Below, piece after piece: positions 42,677-51,210 of a DNA stretch of 64,000 nucleotides; the first letter of the stretch is position 1, and each line of letters begins with the position of its first letter. A program made the translations under genes and the position numbers. The stretch spans positions 98,460 to 162,459 of the forward strand of contig SDNP01000001.1 in assembly GCA_004524445.1 (NCBI GenBank), read 5' to 3'. The notes beneath the pieces were generated by a model, which did no database searches, was not told where the DNA came from, and saw only the letters and a program-made list of their open reading frames with translations. Origin of the DNA: Candidatus Thorarchaeota archaeon. Lineage in GTDB: Archaea; Asgardarchaeota; Thorarchaeia; Thorarchaeales; Thorarchaeaceae.

Positions 42677-43240
42677 ATGTCAATAAACGCAGCTTACGAG
42701 CAACGTATCGAGATACCAGATGACTGTGACGTCACTGTTAAAGAGAAAAAGGTAACAGTCACAGGACCATTAGGCACTCTTGAGCGTGAGTTTCCAGAAC
42801 TCATAGCAGATTTTGAGATTGATGGAAATGAATTAGTTGCTTATACCCAGGTATCTAGGAAGAAGACTCGTGCACTAGTAGGTTCTATAATAGCACATGT
42901 GAGAAATATGCTCACTGGTGTACAGCATGGTTACGAATACACCATGAAGATTGTATACAGCCACTTTCCACCAACCGTTAAAGATGAGGATGGCTTTGTC
43001 GTCATATCTAATTTCATAGGTGAGCGGGGTACACGTAGAGCCCGCAAGGTGGGCGATGTAGACATCAAAATCTCAGAAGATGAAGTCATAATCAGTGGCA
43101 TAAATATTGAGGATGTATCCCAAACAGCAGCTAACATTCAGAATTCCACCAAAATACGAAACAAAGATCGTCGTGTGTTTCTTGATGGAATCTATGTTTT
43201 AAAGAAGCGGAAAGGCACGGATGTGAAGTCTGTAGTATAG
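42677..43240 (+). CDS. rpl6: Large-subunit ribosomal protein uL6
   Basis: A 187-residue protein with two uL6 folds: TVKEKKVTVTGPLGTLEREF, LVGSIIAHVRNMLTGVQHGY and VVISNFIGERGTRRARKVGD, then DVSQTAANIQNSTKIRNKDR. AGGAGAG precedes ATG 42677. It is followed by an extended eL32. Confidence 0.95.
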   Translation: MSINAAYEQRIEIPDDCDVTVKEKKVTVTGPLGTLEREFPELIADFEIDGNELVAYTQVSRKKTRALVGSIIAHVRNMLTGVQHGYEYTMKIVYSHFPPTVKDEDGFVVISNFIGERGTRRARKVGDVDIKISEDEVIISGINIEDVSQTAANIQNSTKIRNKDRRVFLDGIYVLKKRKGTDVKSVV

Positions 43241-43252
43241 GAGGCGAAAAAG

Positions 43253-44602
43253 ATGACAAAGAAGCCAAAGATAACTGACATCCCGGGAATCGGAGAGAAG
43301 ATGGAAGAGAGCCTCCGAAACGCCGGAATAAAGACCGTCTTGAGTCTCTCAAAGGCAGATCCTGAGAAACTGGCTGCAAAAGTAGGTGGATTAGGGGTTT
43401 CTAGCGCTGAGGATTTCATAAGTGAGGCCAAAAAGCTACTACCTCAAGAAGAGCCGAGCAAAGAAAAGAAGACAGGGCTAGAAGATATTACTGGTGTTGG
43501 ACCAAAGACACAGGAATCTCTCAGAGCAGCTGGGTACGAAACAGTAGAAAAAATAGCAATAGCTGACCCAGTAGAGATTGCAGAAAAGGTTGAAGGTGTC
43601 GGTGATGCGACTGCAGATCAGATTGTAGAAGCAGCTCTTGAGCTGGTTCCTGATGACGTAAAGAAAAAGCGTAAACCAAGATTGAGTGACATAACTGGTG
43701 TCGGACCGAAGACGCAAGATGCACTCAGAACAGCCGGGTATAATACAGTAGAAAAAATCGCAATAGCTGAACCGGCCGATATCGCAGAGAAAGCCGATGG
43801 CATTGGGGATACTACTGCAGACCAGATTGTAGAAGCAGCTCTTGAGCTGGTTCCTGATGACGTAAAGAAAAAGCGTAAACCAAGATTGAGTGACATAACT
43901 GGTGTCGGACCAAAGACGCAAGACGCACTCAGAGCGGCTGGATATAAGACTGTATCAATGATAGCAAATGCTGATTCAGCAGAGATTGCAGAAAAGGTTG
44001 AAGGTGTCGGTGATGCGACAGCAGATAATATAGTTGAAGTAGCGCAATCACTGCTACCCACTAAGCTCAAAAAGAAGAAGGCCAAAAAGAAGCCAAAGAA
44101 GAAGGCCCCCAAGAAGAAAGAGAAGAAACCTGAATTTGAATTTGCAGGTGGCAAGGCAAGACACGACCAAAGGTTACTAAGAATTGCCGCCAGAAAGAAG
44201 AAACGCAAACCAAAGTTTCGGCATGAACAAGCTCACCGGTGGAAACGTGTCAGCGACAGCTGGCGGAAGGTCCGCGGTATTGATAGCGCGACACGTGAAA
44301 AGAAGAAGGGCAGACCAGCAATGGTTTCAGCAGGGTATAGAACCCCCAAGGAAATTCGTGGTCTGCATCCGTCCGGATACGAGGAAGTTCTGGTTCATCG
44401 CCCTGCTGATTTGGATGGATTGGACCCGGAGGTTCAAGCTATCAGAATTGGCGGAACAGTGGGAATGAAGAAACGGCAGGACATTCTAGACAAGGCCGAT
44501 ACAATGTTTCTCAGAGTCCTGAACCCAGGCGTACCTGAGGAGGTCATGGAAGAGGATCTATTCGAAGAACTTGAGGGCCTTGAAGACATGGAGGCTGAGT
44601 AG
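43253..44602 (+). CDS. rpl32e: Large-subunit ribosomal protein eL32 with four helix-hairpin-helix repeats
   Basis: A 449-residue fusion. The eL32 core is near residues 305-425 (KFRHEQAHRWKRVSDSWRKV, GYRTPKEIRGLHPSGYEEVL). It is preceded by about 285 residues comprising four helix-hairpin-helix units with the GIGEK or GVGPKTQ hairpin (e.g. DITGVGPKTQDALRTAGYNT) and a Lys-rich linker (KKKKAKKKPKKKAPKKKEKK). The acidic C terminus ends EELEGLEDMEAE. Haloarchaeal eL32 has one such unit; four is exceptional. The repeats may contact rRNA. Confidence 0.93.
   Translation: MTKKPKITDIPGIGEKMEESLRNAGIKTVLSLSKADPEKLAAKVGGLGVSSAEDFISEAKKLLPQEEPSKEKKTGLEDITGVGPKTQESLRAAGYETVEKIAIADPVEIAEKVEGVGDATADQIVEAALELVPDDVKKKRKPRLSDITGVGPKTQDALRTAGYNTVEKIAIAEPADIAEKADGIGDTTADQIVEAALELVPDDVKKKRKPRLSDITGVGPKTQDALRAAGYKTVSMIANADSAEIAEKVEGVGDATADNIVEVAQSLLPTKLKKKKAKKKPKKKAPKKKEKKPEFEFAGGKARHDQRLLRIAARKKKRKPKFRHEQAHRWKRVSDSWRKVRGIDSATREKKKGRPAMVSAGYRTPKEIRGLHPSGYEEVLVHRPADLDGLDPEVQAIRIGGTVGMKKRQDILDKADTMFLRVLNPGVPEEVMEEDLFEELEGLEDMEAE
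43619..43911 (+). repeat. 204-bp tandem repeat within the eL32 gene
   Basis: An 89-base stretch (43619-43707) recurs identically at 43823-43911, a period of 204 bases or 68 codons. Flanking parts of the unit diverge. The identity at silent sites points to recent duplication or gene conversion of one helix-hairpin-helix unit. Confidence 0.85.
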
Positions 44603-44604
44603 AC

Positions 44605-45057
44605 ATGAAACTCACTTCACAGAAACGACTCGCAGCAGACGTCATGAAGGTCGGAGTCTCTAGGGTCTGGATTGACCCAGATTTCCAAGACGAAGTATCG
44701 TTGGCAATTACAAAGGACGATATCCGTCGCTTGATTGACGAACGAATCATACAGAAGAAACAGAAGAAGGGTGTCAGCAGAGGACGAGCGCGTCACAAAT
44801 TACAACAGAAAAGAAAAGGACAGCGCAGAGGCCCGGGCAGAAAGAAGGGAAAGGCAACCTCAAAACTTTCCAAAAAGGACCGGTGGATGCATAAGATACG
44901 ACCGATGCGCCGCGAACTAAAGCGACTGAGGGATGAAGGTAAAATCTCAAAGGGCGCCTATCGTGAGTTGTACCTCAAGGCAAAAGGTAATGCATTTCGT
45001 AATACCGCCCATCTGCGAACATACATATCAGAACACAATTTGGGAGATGTTAAGTGA
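44605..45057 (+). CDS. rpl19e: Large-subunit ribosomal protein eL19
   Basis: A 150-residue archaeal/eukaryotic protein: LTSQKRLAADVMKVGVSRVW, SRGRARHKLQQKRKGQRRGP and WMHKIRPMRRELKRLRDEGK. It begins just after the eL32 stop. The uL18 start overlaps its stop (GTGATG). Confidence 0.95.
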   Translation: MKLTSQKRLAADVMKVGVSRVWIDPDFQDEVSLAITKDDIRRLIDERIIQKKQKKGVSRGRARHKLQQKRKGQRRGPGRKKGKATSKLSKKDRWMHKIRPMRRELKRLRDEGKISKGAYRELYLKAKGNAFRNTAHLRTYISEHNLGDVK

Positions 45058-45812
45058 TGGCACAAGGTTCAACATACCGAGTGAAATTCCGAAGACGAAG
45101 AGAAGGAAAGACTAACTACTACCGTCGCCGTGGAATGTTGAAGTCCAAGCTACCTAGATTAGTAGTGCGGAAGACAAACACCAAAATTATCGCACAAGTT
45201 ATGACTGCGAAAGTGATTGGAGATGTCACAGAAGCATCAGCTATCTCCCCTGAACTGGAAAAATATGGTTGGGTGGCTGGCAAACGCAATTTACCAGCGG
45301 CTTATCTTACTGGATTACTTGTAGGCCTTCGTGCAAAGAGTCGAGGAATCGAAAAAGCTATCCTCGATATTGGTCTCAATACGCCTGTGAATGGTTCTAG
45401 AGTCTACGCTGCACTAAATGGAGCGCTTGATGCAGGATTGGATATCCCGCACAGTCCCGAGGTTCTGCCAGATGAGGACCGCCTCAAGGGCAGTCATATT
45501 GTGGAAAGCTTCAAGCACTTTGACTCAGAGGATAACGAAGGGAACATGTTCACCGAGATAGGTTCCAAAAAACGGAATATTACGAGTATACCCAAGACCT
45601 TTGAAGATGTGAAACAAGCGCTACTTGATATTCCAGAATCAGAATTGAAAAAGCGCAAGAAGAGCAAGAAACCTAAGAAGAAGCCCAAAGAGAAGAAGCC
45701 TAAGAAGAAGAAGCCCGACGAACGGCCTCCACGAGCGAAGCCAGAGAAACCTAAACCGAAGCGACTGACCTCGCGCGGCAAGGGCAAGAAAGGAAAGAAA
45801 AGAAATAGATAG
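45057..45812 (+). CDS. rpl18: Large-subunit ribosomal protein uL18 with basic tail
   Basis: A 251-residue 5S rRNA-binding protein. The archaeal core is YRVKFRRRREGKTNYYRRRG, NLPAAYLTGLLVGLRAKSRG and DAGLDIPHSPEVLPDEDRLK. Residues about 196-251 form an almost pure Lys/Pro/Arg tail (KKRKKSKKPKKKPKEKKPKK) not found in most archaea. The extension is probably disordered and RNA-binding. Confidence 0.93.
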   Translation: MAQGSTYRVKFRRRREGKTNYYRRRGMLKSKLPRLVVRKTNTKIIAQVMTAKVIGDVTEASAISPELEKYGWVAGKRNLPAAYLTGLLVGLRAKSRGIEKAILDIGLNTPVNGSRVYAALNGALDAGLDIPHSPEVLPDEDRLKGSHIVESFKHFDSEDNEGNMFTEIGSKKRNITSIPKTFEDVKQALLDIPESELKKRKKSKKPKKKPKEKKPKKKKPDERPPRAKPEKPKPKRLTSRGKGKKGKKRNR

Positions 45813-45824
45813 GAGTTATAGAAA

Positions 45825-46490
45825 ATGAGTAGACGAAGAGGACGTTCCAACTCCGACCGGGTTCAGGACTGGGAACCAAAGACAATCCTGGGCGAAATGG
45901 TCAAAGAGGGTCACATAAACAGCATTGAGGAAATTCTTGAAAACAACTATGTGATCCGTGAACCAGAGATTGTAGATTTGCTATTTCCAGATCTCAGGCA
46001 AGAGATTGTTGATGTATCTCTTGTACAAAGGCAGTCCGATAGCGGGCAGCAGAGAAGCTTCAGAATCACAGTGGTTGTTGGAAATGGTGAGGGCGTCATT
46101 GGTATTGGCATCGGGAAGGCACCTGAGTTTGTTCCCGCAATTCGTTCAGCTGAAGCACGAGCTAAGCTGAATATCACTGTCTTCAGAAGAGGATGTGGTT
46201 CTTGGGAATGCAGATGTGGTGAACCGCACAGCGTTCCATTTGCATCAAAAGGTAACACGGGGTCAGTGTCTGTCACATTGAAACCCGCCCCGAAAGGAAC
46301 TGGACTTGTCACAGCAGATGTTGGGAAAATTGTTCTAAGAATTGCGGGTCTTAATGATGTGTGGTCTTATACGAAGGGTCGTTCACGGACCTCTTCGAAT
46401 TTTGCCAAGGCCTTTGTTGATGCATTGACAAATACCTATCGGATGCTTCCTCCACAAGAATGGCAATATACAGGAGTGGCTGAAGAATGA
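45825..46490 (+). CDS. rps5: Small-subunit ribosomal protein uS5
   Basis: A 221-residue protein of the decoding-fidelity region: DWEPKTILGEMVKEGHINSI, RSFRITVVVGNGEGVIGIGI, GCGSWECRCGEPHSVPFASK and VLRIAGLNDVWSYTKGRSRT. The archaeal form has Cys pairs in the central loop. Overlaps uL30 by four bases. Confidence 0.95.
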   Translation: MSRRRGRSNSDRVQDWEPKTILGEMVKEGHINSIEEILENNYVIREPEIVDLLFPDLRQEIVDVSLVQRQSDSGQQRSFRITVVVGNGEGVIGIGIGKAPEFVPAIRSAEARAKLNITVFRRGCGSWECRCGEPHSVPFASKGNTGSVSVTLKPAPKGTGLVTADVGKIVLRIAGLNDVWSYTKGRSRTSSNFAKAFVDALTNTYRMLPPQEWQYTGVAEE

Positions 46491-46969
46491 GCGAAAATAA
46501 GAATGCCATCCTGGCAATACGGGTGAGAGGTAGAGTTAGGGTTCGTCCACAAATACAAGACACACTGGACAAGCTCAAACTAATTCGACTACATCATGCT
46601 AGGTTGTTTGAAGATACCCCAAGTATTCGAGGAATGATCAATAAGGCAAAAGATTTCATTACTTGGGGTGAGGTTGACGAGGATACAATTTTGCAGCTTC
46701 TAACAAAAAGAGGACGTCTACCCGGAAACAGGCGTTTGTCAGATGCTTATGTTAAAAAGAACTCATCATACAAATCAATCAATGCACTTGCCAAAGCGCT
46801 TTTGGCAGGAGACGCAGACCTCTATGATGTGGAAGGACTGAAACCTGTGTTTCGCCTTACTCCCCCTTCTGGCGGTTTTAGTGGTTCGAAATACTATCAG
46901 ATTGGCAAGGGTGGTATCACGGGTTACCGCGGTCCTGAGATTAATGAGTTAGCCAAGCGAATGATATAG
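46487..46969 (+). CDS. rpl30: Large-subunit ribosomal protein uL30
   Basis: A 160-residue archaeal/eukaryotic-type uL30: LAIRVRGRVRVRPQIQDTLD, LRLHHARLFED-type segment (IRLHHARLFEDTPSIRG) and DVEGLKPVFRLTPPSGGFSG. Its usual neighbour is uL15; here an Hsp20 gene intervenes. Confidence 0.94.
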   Translation: MSENKNAILAIRVRGRVRVRPQIQDTLDKLKLIRLHHARLFEDTPSIRGMINKAKDFITWGEVDEDTILQLLTKRGRLPGNRRLSDAYVKKNSSYKSINALAKALLAGDADLYDVEGLKPVFRLTPPSGGFSGSKYYQIGKGGITGYRGPEINELAKRMI

Positions 46970-46985
46970 TGTTAAGGTGATTGTA

Positions 46986-47528
46986 ATGTCATGGGACGAA
47001 GATCCATTTGATGATGAAGAGAGAAGAAAGGCATTTCGACGTTGGTTCGGCGAGTTTCTACCCGAATCAATGTTCAAAGAGTTAGAAGAAATGATGGATC
47101 ATATGATGAACCAATTCGGAAATGGATCGTTTATGGACCCGCGCAAGATGGAGGAGTTCATGAACAACCCTCGTGGGACAAATCCGTTTGTCTTCGGTTT
47201 TTCTATGCAAATGGGCCCGGATGGCAAACCTGTCATTAGACGATTTGGAAACACTCCTCGGGGTGAAGGCCCTGTTATGGGACCAACACTGGAACCACTT
47301 GTTGACATTCTGGAAGAGGATGGAGAAATCATTGTTGTTGCTGAACTTCCCGGTGTAGATAAGAATGACATCAAAATCAGAATCAAGGGTCAACAACTTA
47401 CTATCGATGTTACAGACCCCAATAAACCATACCACAAGGAATTGGAACTACCCTCTAGGGTAGAGAAGGATGAAGCAACATCATCAATCCGCAATGGAGT
47501 ACTTGAAGTTAGACTGAAGAAGAAGTAG
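46986..47528 (+). CDS. hsp20: Small heat-shock protein (Hsp20/alpha-crystallin)
   Basis: A 180-residue chaperone. The alpha-crystallin domain is at about 100-178: LEPLVDILEEDGEIIVVAEL, PGVDKNDIKIRIKGQQLTID and ATSSIRNGVLEVRLKKK. It retains the A-x-x-x-(n)GVL signature. The N-terminal part is acidic, Met-rich and helical (MFKELEEMMDHMMNQFGNGS). It is embedded in the ribosomal operon between uL30 and uL15, with only short gaps, so it is expressed with ribosomal proteins. Confidence 0.93.
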   Translation: MSWDEDPFDDEERRKAFRRWFGEFLPESMFKELEEMMDHMMNQFGNGSFMDPRKMEEFMNNPRGTNPFVFGFSMQMGPDGKPVIRRFGNTPRGEGPVMGPTLEPLVDILEEDGEIIVVAELPGVDKNDIKIRIKGQQLTIDVTDPNKPYHKELELPSRVEKDEATSSIRNGVLEVRLKKK

Positions 47529-47545
47529 TAAAGGAGACTACAACA

Positions 47546-47998
47546 ATGCGTAAAAGAAAGAGCAAGAAGATCAATAAAATGCGCGGTCGTCGCGCGGCTG
47601 GATATGGTTTCAGTGCAGGTCATCGAGCCTCAGGACAGAGGGGAGGCGTAGGTAAGGCCGGCTCTAAAAAGCATCATTACATCAAAGTCATGCAGGAGAA
47701 TCCTCGCTATTTTGGGAAATGGGGATTTCAAAGACCTCAGCATCTAGTTGAGGATGTATCAGTCCTGAATATTGGAGAGATTGATGCATTAGCAGATCGC
47801 TTAGTAAAACAAGGTCATGCAGAGAAGAAGGGTAAAGAGTATACGGTTGATGTCAAGTCTATGGGCGTCAACAAAGTTCTTGGCTCAGGAAAAGTAACCC
47901 GCAAGATCAATCTCATCAATCTAGATGATATAAGTGAGAATGCAAAAGAAAAAGTACTCGAGGCAGGCGGTTCTGTGGACCTGGGTGAAGAGAGCTAG
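47546..47998 (+). CDS. rpl15: Large-subunit ribosomal protein uL15
   Basis: A 150-residue protein: KKINKMRGRRAAGYGFSAGH, RGGVGKAGSKKHHYIKVMQE and GKWGFQRPQHLVEDVSVLNI. It ends the uninterrupted ribosomal run. The usual next gene, secY, is displaced by about 3.2 kb because an opposing gene intervenes. Confidence 0.94.
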   Translation: MRKRKSKKINKMRGRRAAGYGFSAGHRASGQRGGVGKAGSKKHHYIKVMQENPRYFGKWGFQRPQHLVEDVSVLNIGEIDALADRLVKQGHAEKKGKEYTVDVKSMGVNKVLGSGKVTRKINLINLDDISENAKEKVLEAGGSVDLGEES

Positions 47999-48000
47999 TT

Positions 48001-50973
48001 CTATTTGATGGCATTCTGCTCTTCCAATCTGTTTCGCCAGATGAATAATGCTATTGCCACTTGAACAACTACCAACCCAACAAAAATCACACTCTCCAAT
48101 CTAAATAGCCACGCAAAGGGTTGTGGTCTCATTGTTATTATGAAACTATCTGAGTCAGAATGCCATGTTGTATCATAAACAATGAGCGTAACAGTGTATA
48201 TGCTAATTGGAACGTTCTCAATAACTTCGCTGATTGTACCTCCATGCCACTTCTTCTTAATGTGAAGCTCTTGGTTTAGATATAGCTCATAGTAGCTGGG
48301 ATTAGTATCATTGGTTTCCCAGATTATCCTTGATTTCATGCCGCTATCCTCCATGAAAACCTGATGGGATGCGATTTTTGGCATGAATTGAGTCATATTC
48401 TTGAGCTGCTTGGCATGCGGGTCGGTGTAATTTCCTAGGGGAATCAAATAGATAGATTCACCGTCATAATCGCTCCAGTAATTTCCCTTTCCTTCCTCAA
48501 ATACCCATCCTAAGTATCCAAATCCATACATCTGTGCATTCCGAGGATGATTCCATCCGAATCTATTCTCCCAAACGAAATTTCTCTCCCATTCATAGCC
48601 TGCGAAGTACTCCAAATGAAGCCCAAAATGCGAATTGTTCAGGACTTCATTGTCTATTATTTCATAATCTCCGGTTCTATACAAGTAGATTCCTGACTCT
48701 GCATTATAATCAATGAAGCAGGATGTGATATCGCAATTGTGGACATCATAGAAGGACACACCATTTCCTCGGTTATACGCAGCAGTGCTGTTCTTTACTA
48801 CGCAATTATCAGAGAAGGCAATCCGAATACCATCACCATCATTGTTACGAAACAGACAATCCTCTATGACACAACTGCTGCAACCGGAGAGTAATATCCC
48901 GCTGTCGCCCTGGTGTTCGCTAGTTACAGATCTAATAACGCAATTGGTACACTCCAAGAGCCGTACGCCAGATGCCACTTCAAACGAAAGATTGGCTATT
49001 GTCAGGTTACTGCATTTCGATAAGATGAGTTGTCCTGGATTCTCCAATTTGATCTTGATGTCTTCAATACCCCTCAGAACAACAAGCTGTTTCCCATTCA
49101 CTGTATTATCACTCACGATATCCCCTGTTTTAAGCGCGTCTGAGGTTTCGCCAACGAGTAATCCGCAGCCAGTAAAATTGTTGGAAAAAATGCCGTAGTT
49201 TGAGCACCGGTCAATTTTCATTCCGGCTCTGCTGTTGTTGATTAGAGTGTTATTACGTGCGATTATAACTTCAGAGTATATAGCTTCTAGTCCTATGTCA
49301 TTCCCCTCAAATGAATTACCGACTAGCCGGATCCCCGCTCCCTGTCCAACGTACACCCCACTTAGTCGATTGTTCTTGAACTCCGACTGGTTGACAGAAC
49401 AGTCACTACAACCATACATCAAGATCCCGATGGTCGTATTGAAGAAGCGCCCAAAACTCACATGCACTCTTCTGGAATTGACTATGAAAAGCTGTCCTAG
49501 ATTTGATGCATAGACCTCGATATCATCCTCGTCCATGATGACTCTCAGCAGCCTCCCATTTACCGTATTATTGTAAAAGGAAACTCTGCCCGGGTAGAGG
49601 TTCCAAAACCGGGCAAGTCCATCATTGACAAATTGATTGCTCATTACACGGGTTACATTCTCATGATATCTGTCAATGCTCATCGTTAATCCCCCATTCT
49701 GATTGTCCATAAACACATTAGCTGTGATATTTGTCCCCTGTCCCCTTGATCGAAGACCAACATTCTTGTGTGCTCTAATTGTGCAGTTGGTTACAGTACA
49801 CCCGTTCGAGGTCAAATAGATTCCATCTTCTCCCTCCTCCAGCATACTATCTTGGACTCTGCAATTTCTGCCGCCCTCAATGTAAATGTTGGCTGATGAG
49901 GAGTTCGTAAGTACACAGTTTTCAACAGTTACGTTTCTACATGACCTCAAAGAAAGCCCGTATCTACTAGCCCCTTGACATGTGATATTGGAAATGGACG
50001 AATCGTGACACCATAGTGCAGATACGCCACATGAAACATTTGTAAAATGACCGCCGCTGATAGTGACTTCGGAACAATTGAAGAGAATAATCTGTCCATA
50101 ATCTACTCCATCTATCTTCTTTGCTTCTTCGTCTTTAAAAAATCCAATGGGCTGCCCACCAACTGTATTGCCGTTCAAAGTCAACGAGTGACCAAAACCG
50201 ACCCAATGAGTGTATATTCCTCCATGCTCCATCTGATTGTTAGTAACTCTCACGTCATTGGCATATCTAAGATGTATTCCCTGTTCGCTATTCGATATGA
50301 TATTCTGTCTTATGGTGCTCTGTGAACAGTCAGAGCAATAAATGGGGATGCCTTGACAATAGGTTATGGTATTAGACGCAATATCAACGTCTTCGCTATT
50401 TACAGTACTGATTCCATCTGAAGTTGTATTGCTGACCGAGTTCCTACGAATCACAGTACCATCTGAATCCCAAACACGAATCGCAGTGCCCCAGCAGTTC
50501 TCGATCGTGTTGTTTTCAATAACAGCTCCATAGCAACTATCAATGTCAATGCCACCTCTCTTCCAGCTGATGGTGGTATTTACAACTGAGGCATGGATCG
50601 AGGCCTCAATGCTCACTCCACTATAGTTGTCCCAAATGTGAGTGGGGCTCGTAATGATGCAGTTTGCAATAACAAAATGATATGAAACCTCTTCGATGAA
50701 TATCCCGATGGTCAGTGACGATATCAGCAACCCAGAAATTCGAAATGGGTCAATCTTAGTACCACTGCCGGGAAATCCTGCATGCTCCATCTGATAATCA
50801 CCGAAAATCCTGATGTTATCAGAGGGAACGTAGCTCCAATTTTGTGAAAGAGATGTGGATGCGTGTCGTGAGGATGATACGTTAGGTAAATCTGCTACGG
50901 GAGGTGATATTGCGGAAGACATTAGGATTAGTAGTATACTCATTGTAAGATATGAGGCATTCCTATCGTTCAT
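48001..50973 (-). CDS. Large surface protein with NosD-like right-handed beta-helix
   Basis: A 990-residue protein. It has an N-terminal signal (YLTMSILLILMSSAISPPVA), then more than 25 parallel-beta-helix repeats with Asn/Ser/Cys ladders (VIENNTIENCWGTAIRVWDS; NNRLSGVYVGQGAGIRLVGN; IEDCLFRNNDGDGIRIAFSD). Three copies of a GNTVGGQPI or NNTVNGRLL module occur (near 265, 470 and 640). A C-terminal domain leads to one membrane helix (FVGLVVVQVAIALFIWR). It resembles periplasmic copper/carbohydrate-binding NosD proteins and surface adhesins. It is transcribed towards uL15. Confidence 0.9.
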   Translation of the reverse strand: MNDRNASYLTMSILLILMSSAISPPVADLPNVSSSRHASTSLSQNWSYVPSDNIRIFGDYQMEHAGFPGSGTKIDPFRISGLLISSLTIGIFIEEVSYHFVIANCIITSPTHIWDNYSGVSIEASIHASVVNTTISWKRGGIDIDSCYGAVIENNTIENCWGTAIRVWDSDGTVIRRNSVSNTTSDGISTVNSEDVDIASNTITYCQGIPIYCSDCSQSTIRQNIISNSEQGIHLRYANDVRVTNNQMEHGGIYTHWVGFGHSLTLNGNTVGGQPIGFFKDEEAKKIDGVDYGQIILFNCSEVTISGGHFTNVSCGVSALWCHDSSISNITCQGASRYGLSLRSCRNVTVENCVLTNSSSANIYIEGGRNCRVQDSMLEEGEDGIYLTSNGCTVTNCTIRAHKNVGLRSRGQGTNITANVFMDNQNGGLTMSIDRYHENVTRVMSNQFVNDGLARFWNLYPGRVSFYNNTVNGRLLRVIMDEDDIEVYASNLGQLFIVNSRRVHVSFGRFFNTTIGILMYGCSDCSVNQSEFKNNRLSGVYVGQGAGIRLVGNSFEGNDIGLEAIYSEVIIARNNTLINNSRAGMKIDRCSNYGIFSNNFTGCGLLVGETSDALKTGDIVSDNTVNGKQLVVLRGIEDIKIKLENPGQLILSKCSNLTIANLSFEVASGVRLLECTNCVIRSVTSEHQGDSGILLSGCSSCVIEDCLFRNNDGDGIRIAFSDNCVVKNSTAAYNRGNGVSFYDVHNCDITSCFIDYNAESGIYLYRTGDYEIIDNEVLNNSHFGLHLEYFAGYEWERNFVWENRFGWNHPRNAQMYGFGYLGWVFEEGKGNYWSDYDGESIYLIPLGNYTDPHAKQLKNMTQFMPKIASHQVFMEDSGMKSRIIWETNDTNPSYYELYLNQELHIKKKWHGGTISEVIENVPISIYTVTLIVYDTTWHSDSDSFIITMRPQPFAWLFRLESVIFVGLVVVQVAIALFIWRNRLEEQNAIK

Positions 50974-51210
50974 TGCCCTACCTCAAATGTGCACTCAAAT
51001 GATATAAGTCATAATATGCCTTTTAATGGTCAATCAATTATCATCGGGAAACTCTCTGATGCAATGAATTCGTGACATTGCACAAAGAAGCGCCACCCCT
51101 ACGTTCATACAATCCCAACAAATGCTTCTCTGAACCTTGACCATTAGCTTTAAAGGCTCTCTGCAAATCGAGCACAAAAACCTGCAGGAGATATCGGGTC
51201 TTTGCCATCA
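50974..51210. other. Divergent intergenic region before secY
   Basis: The region separates the NosD-like gene from secY. It holds an A/T-rich part (50995-51050) that can serve as promoters in both directions and GGAG at 51187-51190. No gene is seen. Confidence 0.5.

Noticed and set aside
43478..44208. Long minus-strand ORFs opposite eL32
   Set aside because: They arise from the repeated Lys/Glu-rich codons of eL32 on the other strand.
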